Source of the DNA: Cytospora piceicola
Lineage: Eukaryota; Ascomycota; Sordariomycetes; Diaporthales; Cytosporaceae
DNA: 64,000 nt
NCBI GenBank assembly: GCA_023375675.1
Contig: JALQBC010000030.1
Location: 186,001-250,000, forward strand
Direction of reading: 5' to 3'
In this document: positions 1 through 13,049 of the stretch, one piece after another
Numbering within the stretch: the first letter of the stretch is position 1
Layout of the letters: each line of letters starts with the position of its first letter
Notes under the pieces: model-generated
Told to the model about the DNA's origin: nothing
The model's database searches: none
The model's input: the letters and a program-made list of their open reading frames with translations, nothing else
Translations under genes and position numbers: made by a program

Positions 1-1675
1 TCCCCATCCTATGGTCGCCCTCAACCAGGCGAGGGTCAATGGACTCATTATAGGTGAGATGCTGAGGTGTGGTGGGCCAGAGATCGATTATGGCTACGAG
101 GTGAAACATGTCGATGTTGAGGGCGCGGAGGCGTATCCTGTAACTGTTACTGCTGTGAAGGATGGAGTGGAAGAGGTATTCCGGGCAAAATACGCTCTTG
201 TAAGTAAATACCTTGTTTGGATGAACTGCAGCGAAGACGAAAGAGACTAACATTTGTCGGCTTCAGGGTTGCGACGGCGCCCACTCCGCGGTTCGCAGGG
301 CCCTCGGCTTCAAAATGATCGGCGATTCCACGGACTCTATCTGGGGCGTAATGGACGTCTACGCGCGCACAACATTCCCCGATATCCGCAAGTTGTCCAT
401 CATCCAGTCTGTTGGCGGGAGCCTGATGGTCATACCTCGAGAGGTAGAGTCCCTGGTCAGATTCTACATTGAGCTGCCCCGGGACACTATCGCCAGCAAG
501 GTGACACTGGAAGATCTGCACGAGCGTGCGAAGTTGGTCTTTAGGCCGTATGAGATGGAGATCCCAGCGACGGTTTGGTGGTCCGCCTACACTATCGGCC
601 AGAGATTAGCGGATAACTTCCATGAGCAGTACAGGGTGTTCTTGACGGGCGACGCATGCCATACCCACAGCCCCAAGGCCGGCCAAGGGATGAATTTGAG
701 CTTGCAGGACGGGTACAATATCGGGTGGAAGCTGGGTGCGCACTTATCGGGGCAGGCGAGTGTGGAGCTGGTCGAGACGTACGTGAGTGAGAGACAGAAG
801 ACTGCCGCGGAATTGATCGAGTTTGATCGACACTACAGCAGCCTCTTCAAGTCAAAGGCCGGTGCGCAGAATGGTGACCATGCTGCTGTTTCATGGGCGG
901 ATCGTTTCCGAGATCAGTTCATCAAGTCGTCGAGATATACAGCCGGGCAGGCGTACAAGTATGGCAGATCAGTTATTGTGTCGCCTGCACAGGAGGAAAA
1001 AGCAACAAACGGAGTGGCAACGAGCAAAGAGAAGACAGGATTGGTGGTTGGCATGCGGTTCCCAACCGCACAGGTCGTGAGGCACAGTGACGCGAGGGTC
1101 TTCCAGCTGTTGAGCCTGCTGAAGTCGGATTGTCGCTGGAGGATTGTGGTATTCGCTGGTGACATTCAACAAGAGGGAGTAATGAGTTCCCTGGAAAAAG
1201 TTGCTCAGAGCATCGAATCCACCGTGCAAGCTTTCACCCCGGAAGGAGTGGATCAGGACAGTACCATCGAGTCTCTTCTGGTGTTAAAAACGAAGCGAAC
1301 GGAGCTCGAGGTGCATCAGATCCCGGAGGTCTTCAAACCGGTAACTGGAGAACACCGTATTCGACGTAAGTCTGTCCGGATATGTGTGAGCAGGGCTACG
1401 CCGCTAACTCTCTGGTAGGTTTGCATAATGTCTTCGCAGATGATGATAGCTACGAATCGGGCCCCGGTCATGCCTTCGACACTCTCGGGATTGATACCAC
1501 TACCATCACAATTGCGGTCGTACGGCCCGATCAATGTGAGTATCCCAATCCATACAATTTCGAGATCTCCTACGCCAGATGGCTGACATTCGCAGATGTA
1601 TCGCTGGTCTTGCCGGGCCATGAAGTTGAATCCCTTGGCTCATTTTTCAAGAGCTTCATGGCAGTACGAAGATAG
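1..1675 (+). CDS. FAD-dependent aromatic-ring monooxygenase (phenol 2-monooxygenase type), 5' end outside window
   Basis: The C-terminal ~497 residues of a flavoprotein hydroxylase, which would add one oxygen to a phenolic ring using NADPH and FAD. Exons read as 1-199, 267-1365, 1419-1535 and 1596-1675; all three introns have GTAAGT/GTGAGT donors and keep frame. The first junction creates the GCDGAHSAVR motif, the second FAD-binding signature of this family. The GDACHTHSPKAGQGMN motif (about 648-695) contacts the FAD ribityl and phosphate. The tail, ending in YVSLVLPGHEVESLGSFF, fits the thioredoxin-like C-terminal domain of phenol hydroxylases. Known: relatives act in phenol catabolism or polyketide tailoring. 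The substrate cannot be told from sequence. The start codon and dinucleotide-binding N-terminus lie left of the window. Confidence 0.88.
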
Positions 1676-2605
1676 GGTGGTTGAAAACCAGGGCACGATT
1701 TTTGGAAACTAAAACAGAGCTTGAGGGTCAAGGCTCAACGCGATGATAGGACGCTCCTTACAGCTAGGAGTTCCTTTTAATTGGTGATTATCATCTTGAT
1801 GCGGAAATTTGTCAACCAAATTCGCGAATCGTTCACGGACACAGCACGGAGAGGTTGTCAACGGCAAGAAGGAGAGTACTCGAGGTTGTGTGAAGAAATA
1901 AGAGGTCCACTTAGGGGACCCCTGGCATATAGATCTAAAGACACTATTTTCTCATATCTATTACTTAGACCTGAGGGCAGTCTTGAACCCCTAGTTTCCA
2001 CTCCCGTTACGGTTTCCTTCCACAGGTTATGGATTCTTTGTATACTCTAAACAGTTCTAGTACATATGTACATTGTTACTTACTCCAGCACATCTTACGC
2101 TACTGTGCTAATATCAAGGTCGGGGGCACGTTTTCATGCATGTACCTGGGGCTGTGTTTGTGACGTACACACCAATGTATATACCCTAGGGTATATATTG
2201 AGGCCAATGGTTTCTTTCCAGATGGGTGGGGCTTGTCGGGCTCCCGGCTGCTGTTAGGTTTGATGACATGCTGGTGTGGCCGCAAATGCGCTCCCCTGAA
2301 TGGATGGCGGCCCAATGTCGGATGGCCGTTTGTGGTATTCTCATTGGGTTTCCCTCGTCGATGTCTGGACAAGTCGGGCCTAGCATCATGCAGGAGGAAA
2401 GTAAAGTTCTCTTCAGCCGCACATTGCATCCAAATCATATCAGCAAGCTCTCTCCGTCCTCATGCCCCTCATTCTGTCGTTTTTCTAGGTCACCGTGGAT
2501 CGCCTGAGGCTTTGTCTCGACGTGATCAAGTCTCTACCCTCTTACCTAGAAAACAGTCAACGTCAGTGCACCATCTCAGAAAGGGCATCCCGCGCTCACG
2601 ACACA
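1676..2605. other. Intergenic, no gene seen
   Basis: 930 bp between tandem plus-strand genes. It holds a short palindrome, ACCCTAGGGT, near 2182-2191, and only short ORFs without recognisable motifs. It should contain the promoter of the downstream large gene. Confidence 0.6.
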
Positions 2606-5600
2606 ATGACTACTGCTGAAGGTGGAAGATCCAATAAGTATTCTACATGGGACCCAGCCGCGGTTCCTGACGAAGGCAGCGATGACTTCAAGTCGCTCAT
2701 CTCTAGTAAGTATATCTCTCATAAAGCTCGCGGATAGGCTAACAAATATACCAGGACACCACAACAAGGACGGGATTTTTCGCCCCAAGGACGAACAATG
2801 CGGAACATGGCACTCACCCCCAAACAAAGCATGCCACTCCTCATTTGGTGACCAGGGAACAACTGCGAGCGTGAGCTGCTGCGGAAACTTGATAGGGTTG
2901 AGTCAATACCTTGGTGGTGGCGGACACTCAGGCATGTTCTCCCTAGACCACTTGTCAATATGCGAGCCGTACGTTATGCATTCGAGAGCGGATGGCCTGG
3001 ATGAACTGTCCAAGACGACAGACAATGCCTCATATCATTATTCGTATGGGTTATACCTTTCCAATAACGTCTGCTCAAACGAGCCGCTGGAAGTCAAATG
3101 GGTCAACTGGAGATGGCCCCGGTATGAATACAACACGCAGTATCCAGAGGTGAAGGCGTCCATCCAGTGGATGATACACAATGGAATTATCTTGCAGCAG
3201 CTGGTTCTGGAGAATGTTGGTGACGCACCCGTCCCCTTCAATTATGCCCCCGAAACCGTAATGCTCATTCGGGATCTCGATTATCTGGACCCGAGGTATT
3301 CCTTCAATGAGGATGACTGGGAAGCATCTACGTACAAGCATATTCCGGGGCCCAATGGATACGGTCACGTATCTCTGCACGAAATCGAATCGCCAGCTCC
3401 AGTGGAAATGGCGGTCAACCAACCCTCCAACCATAACAACTCCACTTCGACCCCCGCAGACCAAAATCACCCAGGAAACCCTGTGCTTGGCAAAAAGAAG
3501 AACACCCTAAAACGAGAAGTCGACAGGCCCCGATTCGGTACTGCGGTTAGAAAACAAAGTGGCAATGCCCATGTTGGGGACGGTGACAACAGAGTCCAGA
3601 ACGGCACGCCATTAACAAAGGAGTTGCGTTCTGTTGCAGCTGTGACAGGACTATTTCACAATGGCGAAGCAGTAAAGATACCAGACAAACCCGATCCCGT
3701 CATATGTCATACTCTACAAGGCCATGACCTCGTGGAAGTTGTCGTCGCCTATAAGATCATTGCTCTCCCGGCTTCGGAGGCCCACTGGGAGAATTTCATG
3801 GTGACAGCGGATGAGGCAGATGTGAGCAAATTTCTCCACGAAGAATGTGCTGACCTCTGGGAAAGTACCGAAGGTACTCCTCTGTGCTCACTGGGGATCT
3901 CCATGATGGATCTCAACGAGGAGTTGGGAAAGACAACAGGACGGGCAGACGTAGACATTAGGGAAAGTGAGGGCCTGCATAGAATGAAACCGAAGACTGC
4001 AAATGACATGACGCTTTCGGAGGACGAGAAAGCAAAAGGCTTTATGTCGGTGAACGAAGGGGACGATGACACAAGAACATCGGTGGACAAAGAGGAATCA
4101 GACCTCACTCACAATACGGGAGCAAGATCAGCTTCCCAACGGGAGCAAACCAGCTTTCCGTCAGAGATTTTAACAGGGTCATCACCAAAAATTCACATCG
4201 AGTATATGGTATGGCGGCATTTGGAACACATACTTTCAGTTTGTGCTGTTCCACTGTCGACCCGGTCTCTCAAAACTGGCAACAACCAACGTCCCAACAC
4301 AGACAATACCGCACTCGTGGCCCTGACGTGCGGTGACATGTCAGGCCATCGTGTTTCCACGTCTGCTAGTTTGTAAGTTTCGGTCAATATTTGGAGAAGT
4401 CAAGCCCACACTAACTATCATACACTCGTAGCTTCGCCTTCCGGTTCCTCATCGACGTCGCAAGGCGTTTGAAACTTTCGGGAATAAAGAGCCGGTACAT
4501 TTCAGAGCTGCAGCGGCGAATCAAGGCAGTCTGCCGGGGACATATGAGATGGCTCGAGGGGTTGCTAACGGTAGATGGTCAACTATCAAAGTCTGGGTGC
4601 TTCGCGGCTAATTACTGGGTGACGGGCAAAATCATGCCCGGGCCGGAGAGCAGCGACAGGTGGCAGCCAAGGGATTCAATATTTGCTACTTCATTTCAAA
4701 TTCTCAAGATGGGCGAGTACCATAGCCTTTACGGTGATGAGGACGACAAGCAACTTGTGCAGCGCCTCTTGGAAAAGGTTGGCGTATCATGGCTCCAAGA
4801 ACTCAACAAGCTGGACAAGCGGGCGACCTGTGCATGGCCACACGCAAAGGAGGGTGGTATCAACACATTCCGGCTTGACGACCACTTCTGGGTGTGGAAG
4901 GCGCTGAAGACGATAGAGGATATCCAGAAGATAGGAGGCTCCTATTTGGTACCAGCAGGGAGAAGGCCAAAAGCAGAGAAGGATCGGGTTTCTGAACGCC
5001 TACTCTCCAGTAATGTACAGCGAGAAGTACTACAGCGTTTCGCGACCGAGAATGACATCTCGCGGAAACAAATGCTGGCTGTGGCTCGATCTGCAAGAGA
5101 ATCACGCTTTCTATTCCATGCTCGCGACACTGCGCTTTTCTATGGCCACGACTGCGGTTTCTTCTTGCCCGGCAGTTTCTTCGACCAACTATGGGAAAAT
5201 ACCATCGAGGCTCAGTGCCACCACCATGAGAACGAAGAAACTTCCTGGGGAAATTCGATACGATATGCGCTAGGTATCATGGTTGGCACTCGAGATCGCT
5301 GTCTCAATAAGAAGAGCGCAGCTGGTTTGGCAAAACGCTGCGTTGAAGTTCTGATACGCAGTGGCGGCCATAATGGCTTTTTCCCGGGTCAACTGGACGA
5401 AACAACGAAGGAACCAACCATGTTCTACAGCCCGGAAGACATGGACTTCTATTACCATGCTAACTTCGAAATCAACTATATCCTCCTCACTCATGCAAGG
5501 CAGATTGATGGTCTGTTTCGGGGAGACGTCACACATCCGCAGAAGCAACAACAATTTACTGGTATAGAGCACCCACAAGAGCAGGTCAAAGACTGGATTT

Positions 5601-7920
5601 TCGACAATCTAGCCTCTGAGCTGGCCGAGATCCTTGCAGGAGCCTCAGCGCAGCCAAAACAGCACAGGGTGATGAGTGATTCAGGGGATCGCATATCCGA
5701 GCTTGCTTCCAGAAGATCAGCCATCACAGAGCGCCTAGGTGGCCGGCGTGACTTCACCATGAAGAAAGCCATACCATTCAGCAGTCTAATTGACGCCAGA
5801 AGCATTACCAATCTAGACGAGGAGTGGCTGTACAACTATCCAGAATTTCTGTCGACCGAGAAAATTAATCTCATCAAACAAATCAACTCACTTCTCAAAT
5901 GTCAGCCCAGCAGCGAGGTTGTTGGTGGCATCATCGCCCAGACTCTCCAAAGGAAACAGTTCTCATACTCAACAGCGTTATTGTGTGAGGCAGAGGTATG
6001 GATCGCTGACACGCCGAAGCAGAAGCACCTCGACAGACAAGAGAAGAGAGAATTCATAGAGAACCCCTTTTTTTGTCTGAGTCCATGGGAACTACTCGGA
6101 TCAAAGTCGCATGAGCGCCTCTGCAGCATACTCGGTGCTGCACGGACAGCAGAAACCGCCAAAAAGCGTTTTATATGGCTGCCTCATGCCAACGAAGAGG
6201 TCGCTCTGCTTTGCTGGGCAGCCACCCCCGATTCAGAGAAGTCTGCGTTGTCCCTGTTCTTTGATCGCCATTCAAAGTGCGAGAAGCATGTCTGGGATGA
6301 CACAACCATGGTTCTCAACACCTGGCAGACCGAACTCCACCTTAGCTTCTATGTACTGGTTGATGCTGCTGCACACGAACGCGTTGAGTTGCCCCCTTTG
6401 AGCCGAGACACATTTCCAGGAACATCCAAGAAGGAGATACGGCGCGCTTCAATAGGGTTTCGGTTTGACGGCGACTTCTTCGACCGGTACTGGACGTGCC
6501 ATTTCATCGAGCACATTCCCGGCAGCGTGTCGTCGGCGCAACCGAATTACCCCTTTAAATCGACAGATAGGCACACAGAGAAGCAATGGGGACAGAGGAA
6601 AGTCCTCGAACTCCACTTGCTAGATCGTATATTGATAGCAATCTTGAACAGCTCCCTGGGCATTCTGGAAGAGGTGAGGAAAGAGCTCGGTGTAGAGAAT
6701 AGTACTCTCCAGTTCTCTGTTTTCGACAGCGACAGAATCCTTACATCCAAGGAGGACGACTCGCAGAAGTTTGAGCAGCTTCTTCAGGCAGTTGACGAAG
6801 ATCTTACCTCGGTCCTCAACACGCTGCAGAAGTGGAGTACGAGGGAGAAGGACCGCGGCCAAGAACAGCCACGATGGACGCACAACGATGAGAGAAAGTA
6901 TCGCGGTGCCATCAAAAAGCTGCAAGGCTCCACAGAAAGGCACGTGAAAGACCTAGAGATTCGCCGGGACAACATACGCAAACTCAAAGTCACCCTCACG
7001 ACGCGCCGGGAGAAGATTCGACGAGATCTCGAATTCCGCTGGAACGAGAATATTCGCTACTTCACCTATGTCACGGTGATATTCCTACCGCTTGGCTTCG
7101 CAGCAAGCTTCTATAGCATGAGCGGCGCTCCGGACCACGGTCTGGTTCTCTCACTCGTCAAATTCGCCATCGCCGCGTTCGCGGTCACTGTTGTTTTCAT
7201 AGTCAGTGCGAAGTCGATATTCTCGGCTGTGAAGAAGACCTTCTCGGCAGTCACCGACGTACCAGCAGTTAGTTTAAAGCAAGCGACGAAGAAAAGTCTG
7301 CTGATCAGAAAGCACCAGAAGGAGGACGAACTCACACCACACGCACCTGGACAGGAAGACCGGAGCCCCACCGAGTTCTCGAGACAGAAGAGTCAACCCC
7401 GAGGGGATCGACATGCAACCTTTGGTTCCCCTGTCTCATTTTGGCTGGCTTATATCTTCGTCGAGGTTCCGGCCCGCATGGTGTTGCGTGCAGTGTTCGC
7501 CTTGAAAAGGGGGAGGCTTTCCGGAAGAGCCGTAGCGAACGTTGTTCTCGGGGTACTCTTCATGCCTGTTTTCGGGACGTCATGGCTTCTGAGATTCATC
7601 GGGTTCAATATCTTGGACTTCACAAAGAAATTATTGGGTAAGTGCTTGAATCAATGTTGCCCAAAATCTGGAGCAGTCGAGCTTGTTTAGAACCCTCTTC
7701 TAATCACCCTTGGTGCGCAGATTGGCTCAAGCCGAAGTTCACGTCGATAAATCCCAGTCACACATCATCCATAATGAGACAGGATAGAGAGGATGAAGAG
7801 TTGTTCATGCGCCGTTTCCACAAGATGACGGACCTGCCCCAATCATTAAGACCGTTCAGGTCTATAGATAAGGCTGAAAGGAAAGACCACTCGTCCTGGA
7901 CGGAAAGTCTGAAAGATTAA
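2606..7920 (+). CDS. Large protein: glycosidase-like region plus CorA-like membrane helices
   Basis: Four exons (2606-2705, 2755-4372, 4432-7637, 7721-7920) splice in frame to 1,707 residues. The ATG at 2606 has A at -3. An ATG in the same frame at 2495 would add 37 residues. Residues ~40-200 look like a beta-sandwich (FGDQGTTASVS, HSGMFSLDH). Residues ~630-900 contain helical-repeat motifs reminiscent of six-hairpin glycosidases (RWQPRDSIFATSF, RLDDHFWVWKAL). Residues ~1260-1445 are charged and probably coiled coil. They run into RYFTYVTVIFLPLGFAASFY at ~1450, closely resembling the last-helix region of CorA/ZntB-type Mg2+ channels, then a second helix and another hydrophobic stretch at ~1580-1630. 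The canonical GMN tripeptide is absent; the local sequence is YSMSGAP. Inference: a membrane-anchored, cytosol-facing protein with a possibly non-catalytic sugar-binding fold. Transport or hydrolase activity is unproven. Confidence 0.82.
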
Positions 7921-8386
7921 TTATACCGTAGGCTAGTTTCATGGAAACATGCACGGCTTTTGTTTGAATCGCAGAAGTTTTGTTGTGAGTGGTTATCATG
8001 TTGAGGCCAATATGTCTCGTCTATTATATATAAATAACATTACATCCAGAGGCCGTTCCTCATGCCGAGTCCTGGCTCGGATCCTAAATCGTACTGTAAC
8101 ATTACAGCGTACATGCATGTGTCCACCAGACGATGCGCCAAGTCCCCATCCGTCTAATAATTTTTGGAACCCGCCTCTCTGGTGTGTTCAGTAGTCCAAA
8201 CCCAGCCGGCATATGTAGCAATGATATCGTCAGATATCATATCCCATGGGAATGCAACCAACTCCAATCGTGAATACTGCCCCCCAACCATAAATATGTA
8301 TGCAGTAAATAGAACCAGCTGTTGTGGAGCTACCTGGTATCTCCAAAACAAAAACAAAAAAATCACAAAACAGCTCCCGTCAATTT
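7921..8386. other. Intergenic between convergent genes
   Basis: 466 bp separating the 3' ends of two convergent genes. It should carry both polyadenylation regions. No ORF with recognisable motifs and no repeat seen. Confidence 0.6.
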
Positions 8387-10571
8387 TTACTTCTTCGCCT
8401 TGAACGAGCTAGCCCGACTCCTCGTCTTCTTGGCGCCGAAGCTCTCGTTCGTGTTGACGCGGTCGATGTCGTACGGGCTGGCATCATAGGTCCGGCCGCG
8501 GTTGCTCCGCGTGCTCCTGTACGTGGACGTCTTGTGCAGCGCCTCGCCGTGGGTCTTGAGCGGCGCGAACTGGGGCTGCTGCTCCTCGGGGCCTTGGCTG
8601 TAGTCCATGGCCTCGGCCTCGAGCTCGGCCTCGTGGTCCCGGTGGTGGTGGTGCTGCGTTGCGGCGGCCTCGCCCTCGGTGGCCGTGGCGTCGGAGCTGG
8701 TGGTGGCCTCGCCGTCCTCGCTGTCGTCGCGCGCGGCCTGCCCGCGCATCTTCTCGAGGAAGGCCTGGGCCTCTGCGGCGTACTTGCAGCGGACGCGGAT
8801 GGCCGGGCCGTACTTGTAGAAGAGGAAGGGGAAGGGCACGCAGGCGAGGGCCAGGAAGGCCGGGATCGAGGACGCCCAGTGGATGCCGAGGTTGGCGTAC
8901 ATGTAAGGGGTGAAGAGGGGGAACGCGGCGCCGAAGAGGGATCGGAGGACGGCGTTGGCGGCCAGGACCGAGGCGGCAAAGATGACGTACGAATCGATGA
9001 GGTAGTTCATGATGGAAAGGAAGACCAGGACCATGCCGAATCCGAAGGGCGCGCATGCGATGATGCTCACTATCCAGTGGACACTGGGGGAGTTGGTCCA
9101 GGCGAACCAGAAGACTAGGGGATGTAGAGTCAGCACATGTGATCACTTTGAAAGTTAGGGTATTGAGGACAACTCACGTCCGATAGGCATCGCAATAGAG
9201 CCGATCATACCAGGTGGCAGACGGGCCTCGGGCGGTGCGAAGCCCGTTGGTGAGTTCTCTATGGCCTTGATATAGCGCTTGTTGTCGTAGATAGAATAGG
9301 CCACAGCGCCGATCATGCCGACGGCGATACCCAGGAAAGCCAGGCCACCAATTCCGGTGGACCAACCACGACCCTCCTCGAAGACGATAGGGAAGGCAGC
9401 GAACAGCATGTAAAGCGTGCCGTAGATGATGGCCATGTAAATCGAGAAGAGTAGAACAATGGGCTCCTGGAAGAGCAGCAGCCAGGGCCGGGAGAGGGCA
9501 GTCTTGAAAGCCGTGGTAATGTCGACTTTGCCGCCTTCGAAATCCGCCTCGGTCATGTAGACCTTTCCGGTCATCTTGGAGAGCTTGGCCGCTCGCTTGC
9601 GGAGGAGCACGGGTGCGTAGGTCTCAGGCACGAAGATACCGCAGATGAGCCAAAGAACACCAGTGAAGATGGCCATGACGCCTTCAACCCAGCGCCAGCC
9701 AACGGTCTCGCCAACAAAGCCACCAACTAGGGTATTTGATTAGCGTCTTTGTCCATCAAGGAGACAGGGGTGTCGCATAAGGAACGTACCGATGGGACCA
9801 ATAACGGGGCCCAGGAAAGGAGCAGCCGCGAAGAAACTCGTGGCCAAGCCACGCTGCGCAGCTGGGAACATGTCGGCAATGACACCACCGGAGTTGGTCA
9901 GGGGTGATGAACCGAAGGAACCGGCGAAGAAACGCAGGACAATCAAGGTTGCAATGTTCTTGGAGCCAGCAGCACCGGCGTTGAAGGCAGTCAACAGTGC
10001 ATAGGTACCGAAGAAGAGGTACTGCCGTCCGTAGAGTTCTGAAGTTTCGGCATTAGCACTCATTCCGCGTGTCTCACTTGTGTTTCTTGGAGTAAACACT
10101 CACCACTCAGAGGCGCCCAGATCAGAGGCCCAATAGCAAACCCGAGGACGAAAAGCGAAATACCCAAGGTGGCGATAATTTGTGCTACGCCAAACTCCTC
10201 GATGATGTACGACTCTCCACCCGAATATGCGGAGGACACAAAAGCGACGGCCTGGAGAAACGCGTGAGTCAGTCAGCTATCAAATATAAGAACAAGCGAA
10301 GTTCATTCCAGGAGGCAATACTAACCAGGGTTGCGATAGCCACAAGCGCCGTGATGAACCACTTCTTGGCCGCTGGATAGTTCATAGGGTTGACTGGGTC
10401 GTCATCCAGCCATACCACGATGAAGGGGTCTTCTTCGGTACCGGAACCATCATAGTGGGCGTTGACAATGTCGTCGGTGACAACGCTTTGATCTAGTACC
10501 CTTTTGAAGTGGCTTATCCGGGCTGGACGCCGCGACTCGACGTCCTTCTCCATGTTCTTATCGTGGGCCAT
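8387..10571 (-). CDS. MFS drug:H+ antiporter (DHA1 type)
   Basis: Five minus-strand exons (10571-10326, 10251-10104, 10038-9790, 9726-9178, 9114-8387) give 639 residues, a usual length for fungal DHA1 transporters. The N-terminus is a cytosolic tail ending in [15 protein letters not shown] just before helix 1, a standard family feature. Further signatures are [11 protein letters not shown] (loop 2-3), [26 protein letters not shown] and [15 protein letters not shown], the last marking the end of the sixth helix and the central loop in cercosporin/fluconazole-type exporters. The C-terminal ~120 residues form a long hydrophilic tail with a QHHHHRDH run and a Glu/Gln-rich section, longer than usual. 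Likely a plasma-membrane proton antiporter exporting small toxic molecules; substrate unknown. No biosynthetic cluster is adjacent beyond the flavin monooxygenase 7 kb away. Confidence 0.9.
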
Positions 10572-11987
10572 TGCCCCAGTAAATAGTCAGGCGCGGATTC
10601 GTGCGCGGTTGAAGCTGGAATGAGTCGTCCGGCTTGCAAAAAGGAAACAAACAATTCACTTCGGATCGGGTACCGGTCGGTCACTCGAGATTTCGGTGGG
10701 GAGGGGAAAAGGGACGTGGTATATAACAGTCCGGAGTACTAGCGACGTACGAGTTTTGGGAAGACGAAGAGCGTGAGGAGATTGGGGAGAGAGCAACAAC
10801 CCTTTGTAAGGGGGGAACACACGACTCAAGAGGCCTGTTTTAGGCTCATGAATGGGTCAGAACCTGAAAAATATCAAGCCTCGGCTCCCAGGTGCCCGGA
10901 GTTAAGTGTGATGTCAGGTTTGGAGTTAGTCCGTTTGCGGTTTGGTAAACGGGACCGGCGTGTGGCCGAGCCTCCGAAGGATCCACGGATTGCGTTGAAG
11001 TCGGTCCAACTGTCCCATATAAATCCCACCGCGACCCACCCACCTCGGCTCAGGCTCTGCCTTGCGGTCAAGTTTGACTCTATCTTTCAGTCTTTTTGCA
11101 GTCTTTTTCACCTGTATGGATTTTGATTTTTTTGGACCGGCAGATTACTACTTTTCCTCTACCTGATAACGCGAGACCCACCCCCTACTAATCTTACTGA
11201 ACCCTCTCACCGCCAGATGTATCACCCAGGTCGCAAGCCTGGAGGATCAGGACGCCTCTTTAGCCATAAACAGGGTGATCAACGCATGGTTCAGGCCCTT
11301 GTGGAGGGAACCCAGGGAACCCAGGGAACCCCTTGACCGAGAAGAGATCGAGTCTAAATATGGAGATCTGTACACACGGTTGAATAATTGCGGCCACGTT
11401 TTGTATTCATCACCTGGAGAATTCCATAGAAAGATCTCGACAGGACTGGGGGGCTCAGGATTGTGGCCCAGAACTGCCCGGGGTCATCGCTACCTAGTAC
11501 GGAACCGCCCGGGTGGCGTCGTGACAGCGGGACTGGTTGGTACTTTTCATACTGGGCATGCCAACTCCATTACCGCGACTCAACGGCATGTCCGGGACCC
11601 CCGAATTCCGCAACACGGAGGATGTTGCAAATCCAGTCGTACGCTTCTCGGAGGCGGAAACCCAGAACCCACAATTCCTTCGGTGTACGAGGGTCGCCGT
11701 CGAACTGGTCGGATGGTTTCCCCTCCAGTGGACCGATGTTGACCAATACAAAATAATCTCTGTCGCGGTGTGGGGGGGGGGGGGCGGACTGGGCAGATTT
11801 TGACCCTCACATTGTACCTGGACCGGGCTTGTTTAGACTTTTCAGCCCCGTTTAGATACTCCATCGTGCAAAGATATTTGACAGACGAACGCACATGGGG
11901 GGCCACGAAGCTGTGCCGTGCCAACCGCGCTACCGCCTGGGCGCCTGCTTAGTCTCCTATGTAAAGCCGGGTGCGTGGACCCCCTTT
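10572..11987. other. Intergenic, with a short tandem repeat and a G-tract
   Basis: 1,416 bp containing the MFS promoter (pyrimidine/purine-rich, 10,600-10,760). At 11,305-11,331 AGGGAACCC is repeated three times in tandem. A run of about twelve G residues lies near 11,772. The overlapping ORFs here are in competing frames and show no domain; none is called. Confidence 0.55.
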
Positions 11988-13049
11988 CTAGTCCCTTTCA
12001 GCCCTCTTCACCGGGGCCCTGCCATCCAGCTGCAGCTCGGAGCTCCTCGTGTCCAGCTTGTTCACCACCGCGCCCAGGACAACCTTCAACAGGTCATCGC
12101 TCGACATGCCGCCCTCCGCGCTGCCCCGGTACGTCACCGTGTCGACGATGTCCCTGGTCTTGGCCTCCTTGTGAAGCTCGTCGTCCAGGTACTCGAACGT
12201 CCTCTGGCGCTCCACGTTGGGGCCCCCGAGCCGGAACAGCTGAATCCCCACCTGGTGGGCCGGGGCGTTGGCGGCGTCCAGCTCCCGCGCGACCTTGACG
12301 ATAGGGGCCTTGATGTCGTCGTCAAAAGCACCCGCCGTCAGGACGATCAGGTTCAGCGCCGCGCTCTCCTCGCCCGCCTTGAACTTCTCAACGTACCAGT
12401 CCAGGAGCTTTCCGCTGCAGTGGTTTGCAGAGTCAGCCACCGATCAACAGAATTGGATAGGTCATTTATAACCTGGGCTGTTGCAGGGATGCTGCTACTT
12501 ACAGTCGCGCTCCGATGTTGCACTTGCCGCCGGGCTTGACCTTCTCGGTGAAGATGGAGCTGACCTCCTTGCCCTTCTCCGTAAGCAACATGCCTCCGAC
12601 GAAGCCACCAATGTGGGTGTACCCGGTCTTTCGGATGGACTTAAATTGGCCGAGAAAGCCACCCGGCTTGTCTATTGGACTCATCTAGTCAGCGGCGTTG
12701 CCCCTCAATGGGAGCGTCTCCAGCTCAGAAGACACGACACAGGTGGGCAGGAGACGCTTAGACCATCCATGGATGAAGCTCCGGCCATGCAACTGCAAAT
12801 CATGCAACATGCACATACATGCACCTACACATGCACATCGGCGGCGTAGGAAATGTACTAACGGTTGATGAAGTAGAGATCGATGCCGTCAGGATCGTGC
12901 TTAGCACAGATTGGCGCCACCTTCTCGATGAGGGTCTGCACGTCGGTCCAGTACGGCGCCATGGCCGCCGAGTCGTCGACGACGAACATGGTGTCAAAGC
13001 ACCGCAGCCACTCGAGCGACTGCTCGTTGATACCTTCGGGGGTCGCCAT
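11988..13049 (-). CDS. Von Willebrand factor A domain protein with eroded MIDAS
   Basis: Three exons (13049-12863, 12671-12503, 12414-11988) give 260 residues, almost entirely one vWA fold. The first strand reads CFDTMFVVDDSAAM near residue 20, where the metal-ion-dependent adhesion site (MIDAS) normally has DxSxS; here the last Ser is Ala. Beta-4 reads NLIVLTAGAFDDD, where most family members have TDG, so the usual Asp is also Ala. Other fold landmarks (YFINHK across splice junction 1, IGARLGKLLDWYV across junction 2, VGIQLFRLGG) are intact. Fungal proteins of this size and layout are common and mostly uncharacterised. Likely a cytosolic protein-interaction module. Loss of two metal ligands suggests metal-independent binding. 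The fold is clear; the role is unknown. Confidence 0.85.

Noticed and set aside
8324..9146. Long ORFs on the plus strand and in two other minus frames (up to 264 codons) over the MFS C-terminus
   Set aside because: Compositionally biased (Arg/Gly/Pro-rich) shadows of the GC-rich MFS exon; the splice-consistent MFS frame explains the DNA.
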